64,000 bases of DNA from Phragmites australis. Lineage: Eukaryota > Streptophyta > Magnoliopsida > Poales > Poaceae. The stretch spans positions 16,272,001 to 16,336,000 of the forward strand of contig NC_084927.1 of NCBI RefSeq assembly GCF_958298935.1. Reading direction: 5' to 3'. The notes beneath the pieces were generated by a model. The model had not been told where the DNA came from. It ran no database searches and was given only the letters and a program-made list of their open reading frames with translations. Shown here piece by piece: positions 21,968 to 32,571 of the stretch; within the stretch, counting starts at the first letter, position 1; the number at the start of each line of letters is the position of its first letter. The position numbers were made by a program, and so were the translations under genes.

Positions 21968-22102
21968 TGTTGGAAATCTTGAGCCAATCACACTCAAACA
22001 CGAGCATAACACACGTGAGAACATGCAGGAATTTTTTATGCTGCATTGAACTCACGTGTGTTCTGCTCGTGTTTGAGTGTGATCGGCTCATAAGTTCTAA
22101 CA
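21968..22102 (+). repeat. 135-bp hairpin with LTR-like ends, 5' terminus of H
   Basis: Starts TGTTGGAAATCTTGAGCC and ends GGCTCATAAGTTCTAACA. The two halves are inverted copies over about 52 bases with few mismatches (ATCACACTCAAACACGAGCA is shared). The loop itself contains ATGCAG...CTGCAT. A primer site follows after two bases, which argues for an LTR, but nearly complete self-complementarity is unusual for one. Confidence 0.6.
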
Positions 22103-22104
22103 TT

Positions 22105-22116
22105 TGGTACCAGAGC
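22105..22116 (+). promoter_or_regulatory. Primer-binding site of H
   Basis: TGGTACCAGAGC, one base different from the common TGGTATCAGAGC, two bases after the CA end at 22102. Confidence 0.75.
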
Positions 22117-22161
22117 ATGTATTGTCGATCCAAGTGCAGCTATATCGTCGTGGGTTCCGGG

Positions 22162-23125
22162 CAGTGGCGGACCCAGGATTTGGCGATTGGGTATTCAGTA
22201 TTAAAAAAAATGTTCAATCTAAAATACGAGAAGTCCATAGTAGCGTAAATTTTAAAGTATAAATTATTCATAGTAGAGAAGTTTTAACTAATTAAAAGAA
22301 ATTACAAAGCATTTAAAGAAAATTACAATTTAACTTTGTGTTCCTTTTATAGCTTGGAAGCATTTAATGATGTCACTATCCTTAACTTGCACAAAAAAAT
22401 TCACGCTCAACTGCTGATTGCCGAACTGGGCAGTCACAACATAAAAATCATAAATACCTGATGTTTATTGCTATGTGGGCACTTTTCAGTTAGGGAAAAA
22501 TGCAAAAATCCCCCAAAAAATCACTTGGATTTTAACTTTCCCCTCCAAAAATTGTTTTGTTGCAAAAAAAACCCCAAATATTTGATTTTGTTGAAAAACA
22601 CGCCCAAAAATTTAAAATTTTAAAAAAAATCACAAAAAATTCTAAAAAAAACTAGAGACAATTATAAGACCTTTTGTGAAATTTGTTTTCAAAAATAATA
22701 TCCTTTGCATCATATTACATGGAGAGTAAGTTTGAAAAAAAATGTACAACTCATTTATTAATTCGAGTTAAATGCATAGTTAATTATTTACTAATCCAAA
22801 AATTATGAAACAAAATTTTTTAGTCTTCTTACATGATCCTCTATCTTGTAAAAATACATGAAATCTTGAAATAGTTATTGTAACGTGCAGGATTGAGTAA
22901 ATGTATTGCAGATAGATTAATTCATAATTAATCCATAACACCACAAAATTAGTGAAACCACTTTTATTAGTTTACTAAAACAATTAGTTTACAATTTGTT
23001 GAGTGGTCTGATAGATTGAAACAGCAAAGATATATATACTCAGTATAGGTGCTATATACTCAATTTTTTTGCAAAAAAGTTGGGTATTCAATTGAATACC
23101 CATGCATCATGGTGGATCCGCCCAT
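22162..23125. mobile_element. Mutator-like (or hAT) MITE in the H leader
   Basis: Identical 9-bp flanks GGTTCCGGG (22153-22161 and 23126-23134) bound an AT-rich 964-bp insert. Its ends are imperfect inverted repeats: CAGTGGCGGACCCAGGATTT versus ATGGGCGGATCCACCATGAT, each followed by GGGTATTCA. A 9-bp duplication fits Mutator-like elements, though one base of chance identity would make it an 8-bp hAT duplication. No transposase. A perfect 20-base palindrome lies at 23082-23101. Confidence 0.75.
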
Positions 23126-23139
23126 GGTTCCGGGTGGCA

Positions 23140-24160
23140 TGCAGTTGAAGACTCCTTCGCACCGAGGCCACCGTAGCTCACCGAAACCTTCGCACTAGCC
23201 GCAACACCATGACAATGGTGGTCGTGAGGTGGTCATGTAGCGCGTTGTCAAGGAGGTATAGGGTTCGGTGGTCTACCCCACGCTCACACAGACAAACTAC
23301 ACCGAGTGGGTGCTCGTGATGTGCGTGAACATGCAGGAGCAATGCCTTTGGGAGGCAATCGAACCCAGCAGTGGTGCCTACCATGATAATAGGTTGACGC
23401 TGTCTGCCATTCTCCATGCCGTGCCATCGGAGACGCTATCAATTCTCACCGTCAATGACACCAAGGATGCTTGGGACACGTTCAAGATGATACACGTCGG
23501 CGTCGAGCGTGTTAGAGAAGCAAATGCACATAAGCTGCAATGTGAGCTCGACGAGATCGAGTTCAAAGATGGCGAGTTTATCGATGACTTCGCCATAAGG
23601 ATCACGAGCCTTGCCAACAACCTTCGAGTACTAGGGGATGAAGTCACTGATGTTGAGGTCCCGGGAAATTTCTGCAAGTCGTTTCGGAACGTCTCCAGCA
23701 AGTCACCATCTCCGTCAAGACCCTCCTTGATTTGAGCACGCTATTAATCGAGGAGGTGATTGGTCCCTTACGTGCTATGGAGAATAGGTACCAGCTCAGC
23801 TCTTCGGGTGGGAGTAGCTAGCTCGCGATGGTGAGGGAGGATCCAGTAGCGGCAGCAATGGTAGCTCCTATCGTCATCATGGAAAGAACCGTGGGTGTGG
23901 CTGTGGCAACAAATCACGCAATGGCAACACCAAAACGTCCGACCAAGGAGGTGGTCGGGACCAATATCGAAACTGCGGCAAATATGGCAATTGGGCCAAG
24001 GATTGCTACAGCAAGCCGAAGCAGGCCAAGGCCCACCTGACATAGGGTGACGACGATGAGTCCATGCTTTTGATGGCCAAGGCTTATGTCGCACCACCTG
24101 CCATGTCCACTCCACAATTGGTCAAGACGAAGGTATTCGCATAGCTAGATCGAGAGGAGG
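23140..24160 (+). pseudogene. Gag of copia element H
   Basis: Reads VYPTLTQTNYTEWVLVMCVN then MQEQCLWEAIEPSSG, VERVREANAHKLQCELDEIE and IRITSLANNLRVLGDEVTDV, a copia gag (UBN2) domain; gag forms the particle. Frameshifts occur near 23690 and later. A degraded glycine/asparagine-rich segment follows where a zinc knuckle would be expected (about 23950-24040), without a clear CCHC. No intact start codon is visible. Confidence 0.8.
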
Positions 24161-24460
24161 ACCACGATGATTGCATGTGGTACCTCGACACCGGTGCCAC
24201 AAACCACATGACCGGGTCACGCGCTGCCTTCTCCGAGGTCAACTCCAAAATCCAAAGCACCGTCAAGTTCAACGACGGCTCCATCTCCAACATCGAGGGG
24301 CGCATCACGATCTTGTTCGCTTGCAAGACTAGTGAGCATCCCGCACTTACAGGTGTGTACTTCATTCCCTTGCTCACCACCAACATCATCATCATCAGCA
24401 TCAGCCAGCTTGATGAGAACGACTGCCTGGTGCTGGTCAACGATAGTGTCCTATAGATCT
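24160..24460 (+). pseudogene. Protease domain of H
   Basis: CMWYLDTGATNHMTGSRAAF carries the DTG catalytic triplet of retropepsin, followed by VKFNDGSISNIEGRITILF and VYFIPLLTTNIIIISISQLD, the usual copia protease spacing. The frame ends at a TAG (24454). Confidence 0.85.
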
Positions 24461-24549
24461 GGGACTAGAATCGATGACTGCTGGCGAGCGTGAGGCGCTC
24501 CCATAGCCGATTGTACATGCTCAGCCTTGACATCGCATGACCGGTGTGC

Positions 24550-25123
24550 CTGTCGACAGGAGTCTCAGAGGAGGCATGGCGTTTGCACGCAAGGTATGGA
24601 CACCTCAGCTTCCAATCCCTGCACAAGCTCTCCAAGAAGGCCATAGTGTGAGGGCTGCCATGGATTGATAGCATTGATCAAGTATGCGATAGCTGCCTCG
24701 CTGGGAAGCAAAGGCGAGCATCCTACCCCAAGCTGGTGAAGTATTGCACGGAGCACATCCTCGACCTTATGCACGGTGACCTGTCCGGACTCATCACACC
24801 CATGACGCCGAGCGGTAACCGTTATTTCCTCCTGCTTGTGGACGACATGAGTCGTTACATGTGGCTCAGTCTTCTCACAAGCAAGGACCATGCACCGATG
24901 GTGATCAAGCGATTCCAGGCAACGGTGGAGGTGGAGACAGGATGCAAGTTGAAGGTCCTTCGTACTGACCGCGGTGGCGAGTTCACTTCGGTGGAATTCG
25001 GTGAACACTGTACCGAGTGCAACATGAAGCGGCAGCTTACAGCTCCCTATTCTCCGCAACAAAATAGAGTTATTGAGCATCATAATCAGATAGTGGTTGC
25101 CATGGCTTGTAGCATGTTAAAGG
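24550..25123 (+). pseudogene. Integrase of H, N-terminal and core part, cut by L1-a
   Basis: An HHCC zinc finger is visible (RYGHLSFQSLHKL ... VCDSCLAGKQRR, 24595-24715) with one TGA in it. The core then reads LMHGDLSG (first Asp), LRTDRGGEF (second Asp) and QNRVIEHHNQ (Glu), so the DDE triad is present. The frame ends at AGCATGTTAAAGG (25111-25123), the left target duplication of L1-a. Confidence 0.87.
25111..25123. repeat. Target-site duplication of L1-a (left)
   Basis: AGCATGTTAAAGG, matching 38340-38352 (AGCATGTTGAAGG) with one difference. In both copies it encodes the S-M-L-K of the H integrase. Confidence 0.85.
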
Positions 25124-25159
25124 GGAAATAGTAGGGCAATCCCCATAGTGGTAAATATA

Positions 25160-28100
25160 TTATATATAAAACAGAGAAGAAAAACAAGAAAAAGGAAAAA
25201 AAACAAGGAGGACTAGACAAGAAGAGATAAGGAAACTATACAAGAGAGGAAATCCAGGAGGACACCAGCGATTTAAAGGCTCACGGACCCTATTTAACTG
25301 TAAAAGAAGTTCAGAAGTGAAACAATCCTTCCATCCAAGGAGGGAATGCCTGACATTTCTGAAAATAAGATTGTTCCTCTGCTTCCAAATGCTCCAGGTA
25401 GCAATAATAAAGATCTCCATAAAGAAAGGCTTCTAAAAATATTTTACAGTCTTCTGCATCATCATGAAGAATTGAATATTAAGGTCCCAATGCATATGGA
25501 TAGAGTACGAGCAGTTGGCTGCAATGGGGCAAGTGAAAAAGAGATGGAAGGTAGTTTCTTAAATGTTACTAGCGCACATCACACAATTGTAGTTATTTCC
25601 TTCAATCTTAAGTATCTTTCTTTTCAGGATGTTTCTTGTATTGAGCTTGTCCATTAGCAGTAACCATGTAAACATTTTGAGCTTTTTGCTACAAGTAGCC
25701 TTCTAGATCCAACAGAAGGGAGGTGGAGGTTGGATGTTTCTGAAAGGGTAGTTGTAGAATTCCTTTGCTGTGTATGAACCATTGCCCCAAATATAGTGCC
25801 ATTCATCATTCTAGTCTGATCAATACTGGAGGGGGTTTAATTTTGTATGGAACACTGTGAGCTCCTAGAAAGCCTGTTCTAAAAGAGGGATATGAAAGTG
25901 TTTGTGAATTGATATGTCTTCTCTGAAAGCAGCCACTAAAACATGTTCATTTTTGGCATAAGAAAACAGTTTGTGCAACTAATCCTTAAGCAGAACTGTT
26001 TGACCTTTGCTAGGGCTATAGCAGGATATGCCCCGAAAGTGGTCTGTAAATTTGAGAATGTCTCTCCACCAAAAAAAAGCCCCTATCATTGGCAACATGA
26101 GGCACATAATGATTGGCATAATATGTATTCCAGACTAGGTGAACCCAAGGGAGGTCACGGTTGTTATATAATTTGTGAAGATGTTTCAAAAGAAGAGCTT
26201 CATTCTGCAACTAGAGATTGACTACTCTCAAACCTCCATTCCTTTTAGGTCTATAAATCTTCTCCTAGACCACTAGGGGTTTCTTATAGGTATTTATATC
26301 CGAACCACGCCAAAGACATTGTCTTCTGGCTCTGTCAATGCTTTGAATAACTCTAGAGGGTAATGTGAGGGTGCACATAGAGTAGATTAGAAGAGCTGAT
26401 AGAACTGAATTCACCATTTCTAATCTACCCGTCATTCTAAGGAAGTTAGATACAACAAATAATCTTCTTTCCACATTGTTCATAAGAGGGGAATGATCCA
26501 CAATTTTTTGGATGGGTGGTCCTGAGAGGCAGGCTAAGATAGGTAAAGGGGAGCTTGCCAATAGAGCAACCAAACATTGCATCCAATTGAGAAGCTTTTT
26601 CATGATCAATATCGATAGGAATTAGATAGGATTTATCAAAGTTGACCTTGAGTTCAGTGGAGGCAGTGCAGGAATTTAGAATTGCCCTCAAGCAGAATAA
26701 CTCATTTTGAGAGCCATTTAAGAACAACAAAGTATCATATGTATACTGAATAATTGGAAAATCTTGGTCCACTATCATCTAAATAGGCATAGAGAGGGTA
26801 CCATTTGTGTGGGCCTTGTTGATGATACACTACATGAGGTCTGCTACAAGCACAAATAGTAGGAGTGAAAGAGGATCCCCTTGCCTCCCACCCCCCCCCC
26901 TACATCTGAAAGATTTCCCTGATGTCCCATTGAGGAGCACGACTGAGGATCCAGTGTTCAAGATATTCTCCATCCAGTTGATCCAACGTGTGCTAAAGCC
27001 AAGCTGAGCAAGCATAAGGAGAATGGCGTCGTGTTTTACAATGTCAAAGGCCTTTTCGTAATCAAGCTTCAAAATGACAATTTCCTGTTTTGAATGATGG
27101 CATTGATGTAAGTATTCATATGCCTAGGCCAGACAATCTTGGATGGTTCTCGATTTGGTGAAACCATATTGATTTTTGTGGATTAGAGGAATGATCACAC
27201 TCTGAAGTCTATTACCAGAAGCTTGGTAATCAACTTTACACTAATGTTAAACAAAGAAATAAGTCTATAGTCTTTGATTGCCGCCGGTTGTTATTTTTTG
27301 GGATAAGAATGATGAAATAACTATTTATGACCTGGAAGTCAATGGAGCCATGATAGAAGTTCTCGTAGAGTGAATAAAAGTCATCCTTGATAAGAAGCCA
27401 ATAGTTTTTGAAGAACTATTGAACCCATCTGGCCCTGGAGGTTTATCATAAGGCATTTCCTTAATGATCGTATCAATTTCCATCTTGGAAAAGGGGTTAG
27501 AGAGGCTTTCAAGGTGATCAAAGGACTGACAAGATGATTTATATTAAACCACATTCTTGTTCTGTTGGAGGAACCCATTCTCTACTTGAACACATTATAT
27601 AATACTTCAGCCTTTTCCTCATGGCTACTAACAATCCTTCCCTCCTGAGGTTCAAGAAAGGTAATTGTTTCTTTTTCTTGAACTTTTTGGTAGTAGTAGC
27701 ATGAAAAAAAATTGTGCTTTCATCACCAAACTTCACCCATCTGATAGAGCACATTTTCATCCAATATTCATTTTGTAATGCAGGAGCTTAAGGATATGCC
27801 TTTTGAGGATTAGTATGAAGTTTTTCTCTTCAATGAAAAGAGGTCTAATCTCTCCAATTTTATCTAACACCATAAAGATACCACTACACTCAGTGATCAA
27901 AAGATTTAACTAAGAGAGAATTTTACTCCATCTCTTGAGAACCCTCCTTAACAATTTGAACTTGGCTGGAATTCTCTTTGCACTGTCAAATTCTCTGACA
28001 GGAGCCATCCAAACGTTGCCAACAATCTCCATGAAACCAGGTTGTTCAGCCCAAAAGTTTTTCAAACCTAAAGATCCGAGCTCTTGGAATATTTGTTCCA

Positions 28101-28830
28101 ATTTGAACATAGCAAGGAACATGATCTGAGGTGGGCTTTGAAAAGAGGAGGAGGAGAGTGTGTGGAAAGTGAATAATACAGTTGGTGGAATTAAAACACC
28201 AATCAAGTTGCTTAAGGAGAGGGTCATGTTACATGTTCCTATAAGTGAATTTTCTCCCTTTCAAATGGATTTCCAAGAATCCCAAATTGCTAATAACTTC
28301 GTTGAAAGCTTCAATGTTACTCAGGTTTCCCCCTAGCTTGTTTCGATCATCTAGGGATCTGTAGAGATTAAAATCACCAATGAGCAACCAGTTTTCCTCA
28401 TTCGCTATATCAATTCCATTTAAACATGTGAGAAACTCTGCTCTCTCAGTGGCACTGCTGGGACCAAATATGTTCATGAGAAACCAGTTTGCACCATTGA
28501 ATGTAGATCAGAGCAAAAGGAACAGAGAAAATGATATTTCCAATAAAGTGGGCTCCAATCTAGGCCATAAGGAGGCCTCCAGAAGCACCAATTGAGGGAA
28601 TGAAAGTAAATTTGTTAAATCTTTTAGGGGCAAACTTCTTAACGATTGATATGTCAATCAATTCCATTTTTGTTTCTTGGATACAAAAGATGTATCATGC
28701 ACTCTCCTCAATTTTCTCTTTCAAGGCTAACCACTTGGATTCAGCATTCAACCCTCTGATGTTCCAGTTTAACACGTTCCAATCTCTTTTTTTGGCAATT
28801 CATTAATGACATGATTGTGTGTGGGGTCTG
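25160..28830 (-). pseudogene. ORF2 of L1-a (endonuclease-reverse transcriptase)
   Basis: From the right: DWNVLNWNIRGLNAESKWLA (APE-type endonuclease start, about 28790), NWLLIGDFNLYRSLDDRNK (endonuclease core, about 28380), CSIRWVKFGDESTIFFHATT (27740), KLDYEKAFDIVKHDAILLML and GRQGDPLSLLLFVLVADLM (RT, 27072-26830), then QYTYDTLLFL (26750), where the catalytic box should be Y-A-D-D, and finally IIATWSIWKQRNNLIF near the C-terminus (25420). Several stops and frameshifts separate these blocks. The changed catalytic box by itself would abolish RT activity. Confidence 0.88.
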
Positions 28831-29479
28831 ATGTTCTGACCGTAGGTCCAAAACAAGCAATAGACAATCCCCAAGAAGCCTTGTTGGGAATCCTCCACCA
28901 TAGGAGCAGATAAACTGAAGGCATGAGTAAGCCGCAAAATAGAAATATGAGAGGTCTCCCTAACATTCATATTGAGCAAAGATCCAGCAACATTACTAAT
29001 CCAAGTAGCACAGACCAGATGTCCAAAATACAACTAGAGTTTAATCCCCAAAGAATTGAACCATTCAATCATACATCACAACCTAAGATTATGTTTATCC
29101 ATTACAAAATAACTAAGGTTTGATAATAGCTAGCTAGCCCTCCACAGACACTTCCATCCCGGGATCTAGTAGCCGCTCACGGGTCACCTCCTTAAGGGGT
29201 ATGCTACATGTCTGAACTGCCACCTTCTAGATGGTAGAAATAGAAATTGCTGGTATAAGATTATGAAACGAATCAATGTTAGCACTAGAGGGAAACTTGA
29301 GGAGCTTAGAGACTTCATTGATCGGAGAGACCTCACCCACAATCAAAGCAAGACAGTTGAGGCTGAAGAGCCTTTAGGGGTCTTTGCACCGGTGATCATC
29401 GTGGTTGCCTTGTAGCCCGACGTATTGTTGTTTCTCTAGCTCCACCTCAGGTTCTTGGCAACCAAGGGTGGTCATCTTC

Positions 29480-31125
29480 CTTCTTTTTTTTGCCAATTTT
29501 TCAATTGGGACTCTCCTCACTGATCTCCTTGAGCTGAAGAGCATGCTTCTTTCCTGTAAGTCTTGGTGATTTGCCTATTCACCCTTAATCTTGTTACAGC
29601 GTTGATCTCTATCTTGGATGGCTTTGAGATTGACTGGGTCTCTTTGTGCCAAGTGAGAAGTAGAGGAGGCTCTGGCTGGATCAAAATGTGATCATGCTGG
29701 GGGGTGTAAGCATCCTCAATTCTCAGAGGAATAGAGTCATCATGCAAAAGAGTCTTTGCTGCCAGCATGGAGGTGACGAGACAGGACTTTCGCCTTCTAG
29801 TTCATTCTGGAAATAGGAGAACAAATCCGACTGCACTTGATCCATGAAGTTTTTGCAGATCAACTAAGGGCCCACCAAAAGATCAAAATGCACCTTGCGA
29901 TGTCCTGATTGGTCAATGTAGAAAGGAGGCAGAAGCAGCTTCGAAGAGGACCTGAGCTAACACAACCGATTGGCCACCTCCAAGATTCCCTTCAGAGACT
30001 CATTCATGAAAGGAAGCATCATATTTTTGGAACTGATTAACTTCATTAGGAGAGGGGAGCACACCGTAGTCCCTTTGAGGAAACATGATGGTTCTATCTA
30101 GGTCGCTGCCCTGCTGAGGAACTTGGTTCATTGAGGAAGAAGAGGAATACATCTCTTCTGCATTTGCACTAGAGTTAACAGAGAGGGAGTAATGAGCGGC
30201 CTGAGACTGGGAAGCTTGTAGGGCCTGGACAATCGTTGGGTTAGGCACCCAAGCAGGACCCCTAATGCCATGCCTAGCTTGCAGAATTTGGGCATCCCGG
30301 AGAGGATCACCCATAGCTTGTTGCCAAGGTTGGGCAGCTTGGTTCTCATCAATCAGAGCATTTCCCTGGGCCACTAGATTGTGGAAAGGATGGGGGTTCC
30401 GTTGTCAGGAGGAAGATCATCTTCATCTTAAGGCTGCTGGTCGGCAAACTCATAGTTGAGCACATAGATCGGCATAGTCCAGGATCTGCCAATCCCTCCC
30501 CATTCAAAGCCCTGAAAAATGACTAAACTCTAGGGCATGCTATCCACAATATCAAAGAGACACTTAATCAGGACAAAGGCCTTATTTCTAGTGTTGGAAT
30601 GCCAATGGATTAACTCTCGAACTGAGTGTAGACTTGGTCAAGAAAACTCAAATGTATATAATCTAGGGAGAAACCAAGCAAAAGAAACCACCTGATGCTA
30701 GTGTATGGGAGTTCCTAATGTTCCATGTAGCATCATGCTTGACAAATCTAATTCTGAAACCATCAATGACATGGACAATCTCACTAACCATTCGATAACA
30801 CTGAAGGACATCACGCATTTGAAAAAGACCAACTCCATGGGGATGAGGGCAGCAAAACTGGACATGCAAGTGCCTTTGCTCAATGAGATATTGACGGATT
30901 TGATACATAAACACTGAATAGTCATCAACATCAATATCATTCCAAATAGCAATGGCGATCGCCACTCTTCATGCTTCATGAGAGGATTACCCGCTAGCAA
31001 GACTGAAACCCAAGCAAACCTTTTTTCTCTGCCTTCTCTTCAACCACCATCTCTAGTGGAATGAACCTCAGGGGGTCGATGGTAAAGTTCATCGTAGGCC
31101 TCCTTGCAGGAACAATGACATCACT
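29480..31125 (-). pseudogene. ORF1 of L1-a, C-terminal part
   Basis: The part next to the I insertion reads AIAIWNDIDVDDYSVFMYQI and RFVKHDATWNIRNSHTLASG. Next comes a Gln/Ser-rich segment (AQGNALIDENQAAQPWQQAM, 30374 leftward) and then basic sequence. ORF1 of plant L1s encodes an RNA-binding protein that packages the transcript. Frameshifts are present; boundaries approximate. Confidence 0.65.
31121..31125. repeat. Target-site duplication of LTR I (left)
   Basis: TCACT, against GCACT at 37044-37048: four of five bases match. Confidence 0.55.
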
Positions 31126-31452
31126 TGTCACATCCCAAAAATCATGATCTCGTTTAAGCGTGCATAATCATCATGGCATCATGTTTTTGCCTAGATGATT
31201 TATTAAAGGATGTTTCAAAGAAATTTACCTGTTGTGGATTGTTGCTCATTTCCATCGCATATATGTATTTATAATTGTGGGTGGAAATGGTTTAGAACTA
31301 GTTAGACCCCGAAGACTTTGGAGAAGTAGAAGAAAATAAAAAGGGGAAAGAACGAAGCTTCCATCATAACGACTGTTCTTGCGATCTGACAAGAATTTCC
31401 CACAGTCTGACCGCCAGAGCGCAGGGGCTTATAACATAAGCCACCCACCGAT

Positions 31453-31453
<1 letters not shown>

Positions 31454-31486
<33 letters not shown>
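31454..31486. repeat. (CT)n microsatellite
   Basis: About 16 uninterrupted CT units in the leader-like part of LTR I. Likely length-variable. Confidence 0.95.
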
Positions 31487-31489
<3 letters not shown>

Positions 31490-32560
31490 CATTTTCACTC
31501 TCACTCTATTCCTTCACCCGCACCAAGAGAGACAGAAGGAGAGATCATCTTCAATGTCCCCGACGGCTGAATATTGACGGAGAGGACTTCCCCGAGCTCC
31601 TGCCCCTCTTCTCCATCGTTGGAGACATTTCCTCGCAAGATCTACCACCTCGAAGCTGATAACCACTCCGGGAGCCCGATCTGCGAATCGACGCTTCCCC
31701 GCAGCGAGCTACACTGGTGGAAACCTTCCCTACGCTGAGGTGAGCTTTCCCCTACCATTTTTCTGTCATTTTTGAGCTCCAACCGATTCCCATTTGGTTT
31801 AAATTGAGTTGAACCTGAGCTCAGCCCTAGCTATAGATCTCATCCATGTCCTTTCTTGAGTTTTGGCTAGTGCATGTCATCCAAGCCAACCAAGAAAGTA
31901 TTCCCCTAGTCTTGTTGAGCATTTTGGTAGCCTTCACGGTCGAAGGCAACACCGGAGCCTTCGCCGGCAACTTCGTTGAGGTGACACTAGCAAAGCCCAG
32001 CGGTCTGACCATCGTTAGGGCTGGTTTGACTGCCATTTGAGGCTAAGTCAATTCAAAATATCAGTCAAACTCCATAGTCAGGAGTCAGACCACTACTAGG
32101 TCCAGTCTAACCACCGGCTCTAGTCTGACCATCAGACTTGCTCAGTACCATTTTTCTTCTTTGCAGCTCGATGGTCTGACAGCCGCCTGGTTCAGTCGAT
32201 CGCCAGCTACTCAGAACCCTAAGAACTTAGGTTGTCTTATCCGAGGTTTAAGCCTTTCCCTACCAAAATTGTTTAGCTATCCTTTGCAAATGCTTTCGAA
32301 ACTCGGCGCTTTATTGTTGATCGATCATGCATTATAAGCATACATTTCCATCGTTCGTTCGTTGGTTCGATGCATTCTTGATTTGTCTAGAGTGACACGC
32401 CGATAGTTCACGTGGTCATGGCCAACTCGGAACCAATTTCGTACGTGAGTGAAGTGCTAGAGCCCTAAGACAAGCATCTAAGCATATTCTACCTTATACT
32501 TTGGATCGTGTGATGTCTAAATTGATAAATTATCACTTGATGTATGTTATGCATGTTAAC

Positions 32561-32571
32561 GAGTCAATGCC
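32561..32571. repeat. Target-site duplication of L1-b (left)
   Basis: GAGTCAATGCC, against GAGTTAATGTC at 35591-35601: two transitions in eleven bases. Confidence 0.7.

Noticed and set aside
21968..22102. Hairpin considered as a transcription terminator or microRNA gene
   Set aside because: TG...CA ends and the adjacent primer-binding site favour a retroelement terminus. A small-RNA role remains possible and is listed as a finding.
27935..28595. Plus-strand frames across the L1-a endonuclease region
   Set aside because: Antisense shadows of ORF2; the minus strand carries recognisable endonuclease motifs.
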